DNA of 64,000 nucleotides from Paracoccaceae bacterium (GTDB taxonomy: Bacteria > Pseudomonadota > Alphaproteobacteria > Rhodobacterales > Rhodobacteraceae), in assembly GCA_018222585.1 (NCBI GenBank), contig JAAFAB010000006.1, forward strand, positions 186,001 through 250,000, in the 5' to 3' direction. Shown in pieces: positions 28,107 through 38,719 of the stretch. Position numbers and translations under genes: made by a program. The notes below the pieces were generated by a model, which saw nothing but the letters and a program-made list of their open reading frames with translations, searched no databases and was not told the origin of the DNA. How positions within the stretch are numbered: the stretch's first letter is position 1; each line of letters begins with the position of its first letter.

Positions 28107-29580
28107 CTAGCAGACGGGGCGACGGAAGCGGCGGATCGAGAGGGTACCGACGGAGGTGGCGTCGAAGTTGGTCGTGGCCGGATATGGGCCACCGTGCACC
28201 ATCGAATCGCAAACCTCGACGCCGGTCGGAACGCCGTTGGCCAGCAGACGGCCCGCTTTCCGTTCGAGGATCGGCAGCAGGCGACGCGCCAGGCCCGCAT
28301 CCCCTTCGTCCATATGCAAGGTCACGATGAGCTGACCGCCGAACCCTCTTAGCCAGGCTCAGGATGTCATCGATATTGCCGACCCGGACGACCAGACCGA
28401 ACGGGCCCAAGACCTCCTCCCCCGTGACAGGGTGCTGCAGGCAGGTGGCGGCGTCGGTCTGGTAGAGAGCCGGACCGACGCGACGTCCCGCGCTTTCGCC
28501 CCGCAGCACGGGCGTCGCGCCGCCGCGGCCCTCGAAGCGCCGCTTGCCTTTTCTATACGCTTCCGCGATACGTTCGCTCAGCATCACCTGGGGGAAAACC
28601 TCCATCAGCGCCTCGGCGGCGGCGCTGACAAAGGCGTCCCCGGCGGCGTCCTTTCCCACCACGGCTATGCCGGGGTTGGTACAGAACTGGCCTGCTCCCA
28701 TGGTCAGAGAGGCGGCCCATCCACGGCCGATCTCCTCCCCACGGGATTCCGCTGCCCCGGGAAGGAGGAACATGGGATTGACGGCGCCCAACTCACCGAA
28801 GAACGCAATAGGCTCAGGGCACTGGACACAGAGATCGAACAGCGCGCGCCCTCTGCCGAGGGAGCCGGTGAAGCCAACGGCCTTGATCAACGGAAGCTGC
28901 ACGAGGGCAGCACCAAGGTCGCGGGTGCCGCCCTGGATCAGGGAGAAGACACCGGGAGACATGCCCGTCCGGGCGATGGCGGCGTGGATGGTTTCGGCCA
29001 CCACTTCGCCCGCGCCCGGATGGGCGCAATGGCCCTTGACGACGACCGCCCCCCCCGCCGCCAGCGCCGCGGCGGTATCCCCGCCCGCTGTCGAAAAGGC
29101 CAGCGGGAAGTTCGAGGCAGCGAAGACGGCCACCGGTCCGATCGGGCGCTGGACCATGCGCATCTCGGGCCGGGGCATCGGGGCGCGGTCCGGCATCGCA
29201 GGATCCTGGCGCCGGTCGAGGTAATCACCCGCGCGTATATGGGCCGCGAAGAGGCGAAGCTGGGCGGTGGTGCGGTCGCGCTCCAGCCGGGCGGCGGGCA
29301 GTCCGGTCTCGGCGGTACCGATCCAGGTGATACGGCGTCCCCTGTCCTCGATCTCCTCCGCGATGGCTTCGTGAAACGCGGCCCGCCTCTCGCGCGAGCT
29401 ATGGCCATAAGACCAGAAGGCATCTTCGGCGGCCTCGCAGGCGGCCTCCACCTGCACGAACCTACCGACGGAATAGTCGAAGGCCGGACCCTGGGCCGGC
29501 TCGGAGGCGAATGTCGCGCCCCTGGAAACCCATGCACCGGTGTTCGACTGCCCGCCATGCGGCGTGTAGGCGTCAGACAT
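28107..29580 (-). pseudogene. alpha-ketoglutarate semialdehyde dehydrogenase, interrupted by a one-base frameshift
   Basis: An aldehyde dehydrogenase of about 490 aa starts at 29580, overlapping the end of udh by 8 bases. VAVFAASNFPLAF, FFGELGAVNP (catalytic Glu) and MGAGQFCTNPG (catalytic Cys) are intact, as in KGSA dehydrogenases that form alpha-ketoglutarate. At 28344-28346 the minus strand has GGG where two Gs would keep the frame. Removing one base makes the reading continue as KRFGGQLIVTLHMDEGD through SMVHGGPYPATTNFDATSVG to a stop at 28107. As given, the last ~79 residues are out of frame, removing the substrate-binding C-terminus. A sequencing error in a short homopolymer is a real alternative. 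Confidence 0.85.
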
Positions 29581-30379
29581 CACCATCCTCCTGATGGATC
29601 GGGAGAGCGGTGAACGTGCCACCCTGGTAGCGATGCAGCGAATCCTGTGGATCGGGGTTCGGGATCGCGGCCTCGACCGTGGCGGCCCAGCTTTCCGCGT
29701 TGTCCTGCGGCTGCCAGCCCAGGTAGTTGGCAGCGCGATTATCCCAGAAGCTGCGGTCGTTGGCCGAGCAGCCGTAGACCACGGGACAGCCCAGCACCGG
29801 CACGGTGAAGGCGGCACGGCAGAAGGAGACGAAATCGCGGTAGCTGAGCCAGGTGGAAAGCATCCGGTGGTCGGTCGGGTGGTCGAAGCAGGAACCTATG
29901 CGCAGGATGGCGGTCTCTTGCCCGAACTTCTCGAAGTAGAAGCGGGCCAGGGCTTCGCCAAAGACCTTGGAAACGCCGTAAAGGCTGTCCGGGCGCGGCA
30001 GGGCACTGGCGTCGATGACCTCGCTTTGCGGGTGGAAGCCGACGACATGATTCGACGAGGCGAACAGGATGCGCGGCTGTCCATTGGCGCGGGCGGCCTC
30101 GTAGAGATTGTAGAGCCCGAGGATATTGGCCTCCATGATCGGGGCAAAGGGGCCTTCGACGGAATAGCCGCCGAGATGGATCACCGCGTCGCAGCCCTCC
30201 ATCGCGGCATGGAGGGAGGCGGCGTCGTGCAGCTCCGCGAGGCGGAAGCTTTCATGCGGCGCAAGGTCGGTGATCTCGCGGCGGCCGGAGAGGACGACCT
30301 CGCCAGCCAGATCGCCCAGGAGGGGGCGGATGGCGCGGCCCATGCTGCCGGTAGCGCCGGTAAGCAGGATCCTATTCAT
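29573..30379 (-). CDS. udh: uronate dehydrogenase
   Basis: This 268-aa short-chain/extended dehydrogenase oxidises D-galacturonate (and glucuronate) with NAD to the aldaro-1,5-lactone. The Rossmann motif is LLTGATGSMGRA (residues 5-16). Tyr134 and Lys138 lie in SLYGVSK, at the position of the catalytic tyrosine in characterised Agrobacterium Udh. IFASSNHVVGF-like sequence (ILFASSNHVVGFHP) and the C-terminal NRAANYLGWQPQDNAESW support the family. The start at 30379 has AAAGG; the preceding in-frame ATGs overlap the pectinesterase stop. It supplies the first step of the oxidative galacturonate route. Confidence 0.95.
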   Translation of the reverse strand: MNRILLTGATGSMGRAIRPLLGDLAGEVVLSGRREITDLAPHESFRLAELHDAASLHAAMEGCDAVIHLGGYSVEGPFAPIMEANILGLYNLYEAARANGQPRILFASSNHVVGFHPQSEVIDASALPRPDSLYGVSKVFGEALARFYFEKFGQETAILRIGSCFDHPTDHRMLSTWLSYRDFVSFCRAAFTVPVLGCPVVYGCSANDRSFWDNRAANYLGWQPQDNAESWAATVEAAIPNPDPQDSLHRYQGGTFTALPIHQEDGDV

Positions 30380-30393
30380 GGCTTTGCCTTTCA

Positions 30394-31800
30394 TCATTCC
30401 GGGTCTCTCAGCGGGCGGCTCTGCCATTCGCCGAGCCAGGGGAAGTCGGGGCCGAGGGCGGAGAGGTCTCCGGCGTCCGGCCAGTCCTGCAGGAAGCGCG
30501 CCATGTCGGCGGGGCCGGTTTGCGGCGGGCGGTAGCGGGGCTGGCGCGGGCCGTCGCGGAGCTGCCCGGAGGCCGCATATCCGGGGCCGGACCAGTCGTC
30601 CCAAGGGGCGTTCAGGTTGATGTGCTCGCCCATGGCGCTGTCCAGCCAGAGGCATTTTCCGACCGAGAAAAGCGAGGCATCACTTATGCTTGGTGGCTCG
30701 GCTTCGCTGGTGGTGCCGCGGGTGACCTGTTGCGCCTCCGGCGTGTGGCCATAGGGCGAGGCACGAACGCCCTCGAACCATTGGCGGCCCAGGTTGGTGC
30801 GCCTCTGGGCCATGCGCGGGCTACCGTCGTGTGTGAGGCGGCAGGCTTGGAAGACGAAGCCCCAGGGGGTCAGCGCATGGGTCGCCGGCGCGGTCAGCCA
30901 GCAATGCGCGTCGCGGTCGCCGCGGGCGCGGATCTCGCAGTCTTCGAACCAGGCGGTGGCCTGGCCGAAGATGAAGTCGACGTCACCCTCTATATCACAG
31001 CCGAAGACATAGCTGCGGCAGGTGGCGGCCTTGTCGGGCGATTGCAGGTAGAGCGTGTCCTGCCAGCTGGACAGGTGGACACGGCCCAGGACCAGGCGGT
31101 CGGCGCCGGCAGAGAGCAGCGCGACGGCCTGGTGCTGGCCGCGCGGGAAACGGCCCTGGCCATCGGCGCGGGTACCGGCGGGCGTGGCTTCGGGGCGGGA
31201 GCACCCGTAGGTGTTGCGGATGGTCAGGTTGTAGATCCGGGTGTCGGGCGCCTCGACGCGGACCACGCTGGACAGATGTGTACTGAGGGTCCGGCGCGCA
31301 CCGATATGGTCGTGGATGGCGCGGGTCTCGGGCGAGGCCTTGGCGAATTGTCCGTCGAAGCGGGCGCGGTATTCCGTGCCTGGCATTTCGGCGTCGATGC
31401 TTTCCGCCAACTGCGCATCGGTGGGCGAGGCGCCGAGGCCCAGCAGGGTGAAGCTGAGGGGGGCGCCGTTGATCATCACCTGCGGCAGGTAGAGCAGGCC
31501 CGGGTAGGTGCCGGGGGCAAGGCCGATGACCACACGGCCACCCTGCCCTGTGGCCCGTGCGCGGGTGATGGCGTCTTCGACGGCCTGTTGCAGGGTGCCG
31601 GTGCCGGGGCTGACCGTGACGTCCGGTGCCATGTCAGGCACCTTGCACGGCGGTTTCCAGGGATCGTCGCGCAAGGCGGCGACAGGGCCGGTGCGGCGCA
31701 GCACCTCGGCCCGGGTCACCTGAGCGGCCTGCTCATCGCTCAGCAGGGGCCGGATGCCGTGGTGGCGCAGTGCCCAGTCGTTGCGGGTCGCGGCCGTCAT
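30394..31800 (-). CDS. pectin methylesterase (CE8), no signal peptide
   Basis: This 468-aa protein removes methyl groups from pectin or oligogalacturonides. The parallel-beta-helix active-site motifs are visible: QHQAVALL, the Gln/Asp pair in LSSWQDTLYLQ, the second Asp in IEGDVDFIFGQ, and the Arg/Trp motif in NLGRQWFEG, where most enzymes have LGRPW. The N-terminus (MTAATRNDWALRHHG) has no signal peptide or lipobox, so the enzyme should act on imported methylated oligomers in the cytoplasm. It overlaps the GH105 gene by 4 bases. Confidence 0.9.
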   Translation of the reverse strand: MTAATRNDWALRHHGIRPLLSDEQAAQVTRAEVLRRTGPVAALRDDPWKPPCKVPDMAPDVTVSPGTGTLQQAVEDAITRARATGQGGRVVIGLAPGTYPGLLYLPQVMINGAPLSFTLLGLGASPTDAQLAESIDAEMPGTEYRARFDGQFAKASPETRAIHDHIGARRTLSTHLSSVVRVEAPDTRIYNLTIRNTYGCSRPEATPAGTRADGQGRFPRGQHQAVALLSAGADRLVLGRVHLSSWQDTLYLQSPDKAATCRSYVFGCDIEGDVDFIFGQATAWFEDCEIRARGDRDAHCWLTAPATHALTPWGFVFQACRLTHDGSPRMAQRRTNLGRQWFEGVRASPYGHTPEAQQVTRGTTSEAEPPSISDASLFSVGKCLWLDSAMGEHINLNAPWDDWSGPGYAASGQLRDGPRQPRYRPPQTGPADMARFLQDWPDAGDLSALGPDFPWLGEWQSRPLRDPE

Positions 31801-32870
31801 CCGCGCGCCTTCCGCGCCGTTTCGGCGGCGGCGGCCATCATCAGCGGGCCGACCCCCTTGGCGTCGTCCGCCACGCGGCGTTCGGAAACATAGTAGGGGC
31901 CCGTGCCATCACGGAAACGCCCTTCGAACCAGCCGAGGCCGGCGACCCAGCACATTTCCACCATGGACAGTTTGCCGTCGACCTCACGCATCGCATAGGC
32001 GGTGAGGTCGTCGAACAGGGTCGAGACATCGCCATCGTAGAGGCCCAGTTCGGCGCCCTTCAGCAACCCGTAGACGAACATCGCCGAGGCGGAGGTTTCA
32101 AGGAAATTGCCTTCCAGCTCGGGCTCGTCGAGGACCTGCAGCCAGAGGCCCTCGGGGCGGCGGTAGCTGGCGACATCGGCCAGCAACTTGACGGTGCGCT
32201 CGCGTAGGGTTGCGAAACGCTCGGGCCCGACCAGTTCGGCCACGTCGACCAGTGCCATGACCAGCCAGCCGAGGGAACGCGACCAATGTGCATGGCTCAT
32301 GCCCGTCTGGGGATCACACCAGGGCTGCATCTTGGCCTCGTCGATCGCATGGGCGTAAAGGCCCGTCTTCTCGAAGAAAAGCATCTTCAGCGCGGTATCC
32401 AGCTGGGTCAGGCTGTCGGTGACGTAGCTCTCTTTCCCCGTGGCCAGACCGTAGCCGATCTGGAACGGCGGGCCCATGTAGAGACCATCCAGCCAGACCT
32501 GCCAGGGGTAGCGCAGCTTGTGCCAGTAGACGCCCGAGCGGGTGCGCGGATGGGTGTCGAGCTGGCGGATCTCGAGCGCGGCGCATTGCATGTAGACCGG
32601 ATCGCCGGTCGTTTCGGCGAGGTCCAGCAGGGCGCGGCCCGAGAGTATGTTGTCGATATTGTATTCCGACGGGTTGTAGCCCGCGAGGCTGGGGCCCTCC
32701 CCGATCTGGGCATCGACCATGCGCTTCATGGTCTCGCGCCAGTGCGCCTCGCCCGTGGCATCGGCCAGCAGTTGCAGGCCGCGGTAGATGCAGCCGTCCT
32801 CGTAGCACCAGCGGCCCTCCTTGTAGGGCTGATAGGCGGCAAGGAAGTCGGTGAAATAGCGCGTCAGCAT
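31797..32870 (-). CDS. GH105 unsaturated galacturonyl hydrolase
   Basis: This 357-aa (alpha/alpha)6-barrel protein removes 4,5-unsaturated galacturonate from the non-reducing end of oligomers. Asp128 in QVWLDGLYMGPPF is the catalytic general acid/base, and the Trp/His-rich GMSHAHWSRSLGW is the second family motif. The product ring-opens to the substrate of KduI encoded in the same island. Whether it prefers homogalacturonan or rhamnogalacturonan fragments cannot be read from the sequence; the neighbours favour homogalacturonan. It has no signal peptide. It overlaps GH28 by 7 bases and the methylesterase by 4. Confidence 0.92.
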   Translation of the reverse strand: MLTRYFTDFLAAYQPYKEGRWCYEDGCIYRGLQLLADATGEAHWRETMKRMVDAQIGEGPSLAGYNPSEYNIDNILSGRALLDLAETTGDPVYMQCAALEIRQLDTHPRTRSGVYWHKLRYPWQVWLDGLYMGPPFQIGYGLATGKESYVTDSLTQLDTALKMLFFEKTGLYAHAIDEAKMQPWCDPQTGMSHAHWSRSLGWLVMALVDVAELVGPERFATLRERTVKLLADVASYRRPEGLWLQVLDEPELEGNFLETSASAMFVYGLLKGAELGLYDGDVSTLFDDLTAYAMREVDGKLSMVEMCWVAGLGWFEGRFRDGTGPYYVSERRVADDAKGVGPLMMAAAAETARKARG

Positions 32871-34381
32871 TGCGGCGCCTCCTGTTCTTCAAGCGGGGCG
32901 ATTTCGCCCGTCACCTCGGCGTAGTCGGACCAGAGGGCGAGGCCCGCGACGGGCTCGACCCCGTCGGCCATCAGCGGCGCCTGTGGTGGGGCGGAGGGAT
33001 CCAGCGAGGCGCGGAAGTTCTCCAGCCGCACGCCGGTGACTGGCGCTTCGGGCAGACCCAGAACCGCGACGGCGCAGACCTGCACATCGGTGGCGATGAC
33101 GTCCGAAAAGGTGATGTCGTGGATGCGCGGGGTGGTTTCGTCCACGGTCGCTGGCGTACGTGACTGGACCTCGGTCGAGCGGCCATCGGGGTCGCAGTAA
33201 TAGAAGGCGTTGATCGCCAGCGGGGTGCCGACACCCTGCATCAGCACGTCCGAGAAGTGGACGCGGGCGACCTCGCCGCCCCTGCCCCTTCGGGTCTTGA
33301 TGCGCAGCCCCCGGTCGGTGCCGATGAATTCGCAGGCCGCGACGGTGACATCGGTGATATCGCCGGACATCTCGCTGCCCAGCACCATGCCGCCGTGTCC
33401 GCGCTCCATCAGGCAGTGATGGACGTGCAGGCGGCGGGTCGGGGCCAGGTGCTCGGCCAGACCCTTCAGCGCGCCGGTGCCGCGCTTGCCGGATTTCACC
33501 GCGATGCAATCATCCCCGACCGAGAAATGGATGCCCGCAAGGGTCACATCGGTGCAGCTTTCGGGGTTGAGACCGTCGGTATTCGGGCTGTCGGGCGGGT
33601 TCTGGATCTTCAGCCCGGCGCAGGTCAGCCCGTCGATGCGGTAGGGGTGCACGGTCCAGCTGGGGGAATTGCGCACGGTGATGCCGGAAAGCTGGACGCC
33701 CTGCCCATGGGCCAGGAACAGTGCGCGGGGACGGCGAGCGCCGTCGCGGGTTTCCTTGGGCCAGGACCACCAGTCGCCGCGTTCCCCGCCCGCATCCAGC
33801 ACGCCAAGGCCCGTGATCGTCAGGCCGTCGCAGTCGACGGCGGTCAGGGGCGCGGCGAAGGTGGCTTCGGGCAGGCCCTCCCAGGTGCCGAGGACGCGGT
33901 TCGCGGAATCCCGTGGCGGCAGGATCGGCCAGCCTGCGCGGTCGTGCAGGGCGTGAAGCTCGGCCCCCTCCTGCAGCCAAAGGGTCATCTTCGCTTTCAG
34001 GAAGACCGGTGAAATGGCGAAACGGCCCGGCGGCACGCGCAGGGTGCCACCTTCGGGCAGTGCCGCGAGGGCCGAGGCAATGGCAGGAGCATTGTCGGGC
34101 AGGTCGGGGGCGGCGCCGTGGTCGGTGATATCGACCAGACCGGCGCAGGGGGCGGTGCGGAAAGCCAGCGCCGCGCGACCGATGGAGAATTCGTACTCGG
34201 TGTCCGGGGAAAGCCCTTCCAGGAACACCGGCGCCACGGTGGTTTGCCCGCGCGCCAGGATGCGGCCTTCTCCGACACAGCTCCAGGCCAGCGGGGCGGC
34301 CAGGTGGTAGCGGGTTCCGGGCGGTGTCACCAGCAGGCAAGCGGTGCGGGCGGAGAGGGAAGCAAGCGAGAGGGCGGTCAT
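32864..34381 (-). CDS. GH28 polygalacturonase / exo-polygalacturonosidase, no signal peptide
   Basis: This 505-aa right-handed beta-helix enzyme is taken from the ATG at 34381; an upstream in-frame ATG adds a low-complexity leader. Residues 1-80 look like a fibronectin-like N-terminal domain, as in bacterial exo-acting members. All four GH28 motifs are present: NTDG (Asp269), GDD (Asp290, Asp291), GHG (His329) and RIKT (Arg360, Lys362). It hydrolyses alpha-1,4 bonds between galacturonates. The exo activity is inferred from the N-terminal domain and cytoplasmic location. It follows the binding-protein gene after a 120-base gap containing a strong hairpin. Confidence 0.93.
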   Translation of the reverse strand: MTALSLASLSARTACLLVTPPGTRYHLAAPLAWSCVGEGRILARGQTTVAPVFLEGLSPDTEYEFSIGRAALAFRTAPCAGLVDITDHGAAPDLPDNAPAIASALAALPEGGTLRVPPGRFAISPVFLKAKMTLWLQEGAELHALHDRAGWPILPPRDSANRVLGTWEGLPEATFAAPLTAVDCDGLTITGLGVLDAGGERGDWWSWPKETRDGARRPRALFLAHGQGVQLSGITVRNSPSWTVHPYRIDGLTCAGLKIQNPPDSPNTDGLNPESCTDVTLAGIHFSVGDDCIAVKSGKRGTGALKGLAEHLAPTRRLHVHHCLMERGHGGMVLGSEMSGDITDVTVAACEFIGTDRGLRIKTRRGRGGEVARVHFSDVLMQGVGTPLAINAFYYCDPDGRSTEVQSRTPATVDETTPRIHDITFSDVIATDVQVCAVAVLGLPEAPVTGVRLENFRASLDPSAPPQAPLMADGVEPVAGLALWSDYAEVTGEIAPLEEQEAPQC

Positions 34382-34428
34382 CGGAATTTCCGGGGCAGAT
34401 GCCGGAACGGGCCGGCGGCGGTCATGGC

Positions 34429-34457
34429 ATGGGGCCGGCGCGGTGGTCCGGCCCCAT
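34429..34457 (-). promoter_or_regulatory. intercistronic stem-loop between binding protein and GH28 genes
   Basis: ATGGGGCCGG (34429-34438) and CCGGCCCCAT (34448-34457) form a perfect 10-bp stem with a 9-base loop, 45 bases past the binding-protein stop. No T-run follows on the minus strand. Such a stem at this site usually protects the 3' end of abundant binding-protein mRNA and lowers downstream expression. Confidence 0.55.
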
Positions 34458-34501
34458 GGCTCCGCTCCGGCGGGGCACGGTGGCCCCACCGGATCACGGG
34501 A

Positions 34502-35761
34502 TCACTTCAGGTCGTCGAGGAATTCCTGGATGCCGTAGAGCATTTCCTCGGCAGCCTCCTCGGCGCTCAGCTCGCCATAGGCGAAGAGTTCGAGGGAATC
34601 CTCGATGGCGCCGCGCACGTCCTGGTCTTCCATGAAGGGGCTGATCGCCGGGCCGGACGCCTTCAGGACCTGCTCCTGCGCCTTCAGCTGCATGGGCTGG
34701 AAGGCATCGGCCTCGGAAAGCTGGGTCAGGGCCGCCGAGGAGGCGGGCACGCCGCGGGCGGTGCCCATGGCCGCGATGCCCTCGGGCTCGTTCAGCAGGC
34801 AGTTGACGATCTGGGCTGCCGCTTCGGGCTCATCCGTATTGGCCGAGATCGAGAAGACCATGGAGGCCTTGCGGTAGATGCCTTCGGTCTTCTCGCCCTC
34901 CTGGGACAGCATTCCGACGTAGTCCAGTTCCATCCCCTCGGCGAGCGGATCGGAGATCTTGAAGTAGGTCGAGTCCCACTGCAGGGTGCCGGCGATCTCG
35001 CCGTTGACCCACTTGGGGTTCTCATGCAGGGCGATATTGCCCGCCGCCGCCACGTCACCCCAGGGCTGGATGACATGGTTGTCGACCAGCGCCTTGTAGA
35101 AGGTCAGCCCTTCGACGATATCCTCCTTCGACCAGGTGATCTGGTTGGTTTCGGGATCGATGAAGGGGGTGCCGGTCTTCTGGGTCAGGTAGGCCTGGAT
35201 GATCAGCGAGGCATCCAGCGCGATGCCCTCGAAGGGATAGTAGCCTTCCCCCAGCTTCTCGGCGAAGACCGGGCCGGCGGCCATCAGGTCGTCCCAGGTC
35301 TGGGGCAGCTCGAGGCCCGCCTTTTCGTACATCGTATTGTTGAAGACGAAGATCCGGCCGGTGGTCGACAGCGGCAGACCGTTCAGCTTGCCGTTGCGGG
35401 TGCCCGCCTCGAGCTGCGCCTCGGTCCAGTTCGACAGGTCGATGGTGTCCGACAGCTCATAGAGATCGGCAAAGCCGTCGCCGTTCTTCGAGAAGATCGG
35501 CAGCCAGGGCCAGTTGATCTGCATGATGTCGGCTTCGGTCTTGCCCGCGATCTGGGTCGCGACCTTCTCGAAGTGGCCCCCCCAGCCGGTGAATTCGGGC
35601 TGGATGGTGTGGCCATGCTTCTCGCCACAGACCTTCAGCGCCTCCTGGGTGGCTTCATGGCGGCTGTCCCCTCCCCACCAGCTCATGCGCAGATCGGCGG
35701 CCTGGGCAGTGCCGCTGAGCGCGGTGCCGGCAAGTGCCATCGCAATAAACGTCTTTTTCAT
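34502..35761 (-). CDS. ABC transporter substrate-binding protein, oligogalacturonide-type (family 1)
   Basis: This 419-aa protein has a signal peptide (MKKTFIAMALAGTALSGTAQA, cut before ADLRM). It begins with SWWGGDSRHEATQEAL, the pattern of sugar-binding family-1 proteins, and resembles the TogB-type oligogalacturonide binders. GGAGG precedes the ATG at 35761 by about 7 bases. It should capture oligogalacturonides in the periplasm for the two permeases encoded upstream. Binding of the oligomer rather than a monomer is inferred from the GH28/GH105/GH4 neighbours. Confidence 0.9.
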   Translation of the reverse strand: MKKTFIAMALAGTALSGTAQAADLRMSWWGGDSRHEATQEALKVCGEKHGHTIQPEFTGWGGHFEKVATQIAGKTEADIMQINWPWLPIFSKNGDGFADLYELSDTIDLSNWTEAQLEAGTRNGKLNGLPLSTTGRIFVFNNTMYEKAGLELPQTWDDLMAAGPVFAEKLGEGYYPFEGIALDASLIIQAYLTQKTGTPFIDPETNQITWSKEDIVEGLTFYKALVDNHVIQPWGDVAAAGNIALHENPKWVNGEIAGTLQWDSTYFKISDPLAEGMELDYVGMLSQEGEKTEGIYRKASMVFSISANTDEPEAAAQIVNCLLNEPEGIAAMGTARGVPASSAALTQLSEADAFQPMQLKAQEQVLKASGPAISPFMEDQDVRGAIEDSLELFAYGELSAEEAAEEMLYGIQEFLDDLK

Positions 35762-35788
35762 GTTTTCCTCCCTGAACAGACGTTGGTC

Positions 35789-36912
<1,124 letters not shown>

Positions 36913-36913
<1 letters not shown>

Positions 36914-37830
36914 CAGCCTTTCACCCCCCCTGTAGAGATGCCTTCGATGAAATATTTCTGGGCCAGGAAGAACACCGCCAGGCTTGGCGCGAGGGCCAGC
37001 ACGGACATGGCGAGGATCTGGTTCCAGGCGAAGGCTTCGGTCGTGTCGATCGACAGCTTCAGCGCCAGGCTGACCGGGTACTTGTCGACCGAGCTGAGGT
37101 AGATCAGCGGGCCGAGGAAGTCGTTCATGGTCCACATGAACTGGAACAGGCAGACCGAGATCAGCGCCGGCATCAGCATCGGCACCACGATGAAGACCAG
37201 CGTCTGCAGCGTGTTGGCCCCATCGACGCGGGCGGCCTCTTCCATGTCGCGCGGGATGGCGCGCAGGAACTGGATGACCATGAAGACGAAGAAGGCATCC
37301 CCCGCCAGCGCCGAGGGCACCCAGAGCGGCAGGAAGGTGTTCAGCCAGCCCAGGTCCCGGAACAGCAGGTATTGCGGGATGCGTGTCACGACATTGGGCA
37401 GCAGCAGCGTGGCGATGACCGAGGCGAAGAGGATCTTCTTTCCGGGAAATTCGAAGCGGGCAAAGCCGTAGGCCACAAGGGTGCAGGACACGGCGGTGCC
37501 GATGGTCTTCGGGATGATGATCCACAGCGAATTGAGGAAGAACCGACCGAATGTATAGGGCGTCGAGGTCTGCCAGCCGTCGATATAGCCCTGGATCGTC
37601 GGGTTCTTCGGCCAGAAGCCGGGCGAGGAGAACATCTCGGCGTTGGTCTTGAAGCTGGCGCCGATCAGCCAGACCAGCGGGTAGACCATGATCAGGCCGA
37701 CGACGGTCAACAGCGTGTAGCGCAGCGCGGCGTTGAACCGGGCCTTGCGGCGCAGCTTGATTTCCAGCTGGGTCGGCGCATCACGCTCGCCACTGCCGGA
37801 ATGCTTGGGAAGATCGGGAAAGGCCGCCAT
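36913..37830 (-). CDS. carbohydrate ABC transporter permease (MalG/TogN-like)
   Basis: This 305-aa inner-membrane protein has six hydrophobic helices and the EAA loop EEAARVDGANTLQTLVFIVVPML, which contacts the ATPase. A Lys/Arg-rich N-terminus of about 35 residues precedes the first helix, as in the MalG class. The ending GGVKG is a common MalG-type terminus. It starts 4 bases after the TogM-like permease stop and is the second permease of the oligogalacturonide importer. Confidence 0.93.
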
Positions 37831-37834
37831 GATG

Positions 37835-38719
37835 TCAGCTCCGCTTGTCGCCTGCGTAGTAGACCCACTTCTTCGACGACCAGAAGGCGATGAGCGTCAG
37901 CACCATGATGATGGCGAAGAGCACCCAGGCGATGGCCGAGGCATAGCCCATGTCGAAGCTCTTGAAGGCCTCGTCATAGATGTAGAGCGGGAGCAGATAG
38001 GTGGATTTCAGGGGGCCGCCCTGGGTGATGATGTAGGGACCGTTGAACTCCTGGAAGGCCTGCACGGTCTGCATGATCAGGTTGAAGAAGATCACCGGGG
38101 TGATCAGCGGCAGGGTGATCGAGCGGAAGATCTGCCAGGGCCCCGCACCGTCGATGGCCGCCGCCTCGTAAAGCGACTTGTCGACCGATTGCAGCGCCGC
38201 GAGGAAGATCACCATGGCCGAACCGAACTGCCAGCAGCGCAGCAGGGTGATGGTGAACAGCGCGTTTTCCGGGTCGCCGAACCAGTTGATGCCCTCGCCA
38301 CCAAGGGCAATGATCGCCATGTTCACCAGGCCGGTATCAGCGAAGATGTAGCGCCACAGCACCGCGATGGCGACCGAGCCGCCGAGGATCGAGGGCACGT
38401 AATAAGCCGTGCGGAACAAATTGATCGCCTTCAGCCGGTAGTTCAGCACCACCGCGATGAACAGCGCGAAAACCAGCTTCAGCGGCACCGTGGTGAAGAC
38501 GTAGATCAGCGTGACCTTCAGCGACTTGTCGAAGGTGCGGTCGCGGGTGAACAGCTTCTTGTAATTGTCGAGGCCGATGTATTCCGGCCTCGACAGCAGG
38601 TCATAGTCGGTGAAGCTGAGATAGAAGGACGCAATGAAGGGAAAGGCGATGAACAGCGCCAACCCGATCACGTAGGGCGCGACGTACCAGAGGCCGACGT
38701 ATCTGCTGTCTCCGCCCAT
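37835..38719 (-). CDS. carbohydrate ABC transporter permease (MalF/TogM-like)
   Basis: This 294-aa permease has six membrane helices and the ATPase-contact loop EAAAIDGAGPWQIFRSITLPLI. The order GH4, MalF-like, MalG-like, ATPase, binding protein with near-zero spacing shows one transport unit. Its ATG overlaps the alpha-galacturonidase stop by one base. It should form the channel with the next permease for oligogalacturonides; the substrate is inferred from context. Confidence 0.93.
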   Translation of the reverse strand: MGGDSRYVGLWYVAPYVIGLALFIAFPFIASFYLSFTDYDLLSRPEYIGLDNYKKLFTRDRTFDKSLKVTLIYVFTTVPLKLVFALFIAVVLNYRLKAINLFRTAYYVPSILGGSVAIAVLWRYIFADTGLVNMAIIALGGEGINWFGDPENALFTITLLRCWQFGSAMVIFLAALQSVDKSLYEAAAIDGAGPWQIFRSITLPLITPVIFFNLIMQTVQAFQEFNGPYIITQGGPLKSTYLLPLYIYDEAFKSFDMGYASAIAWVLFAIIMVLTLIAFWSSKKWVYYAGDKRS

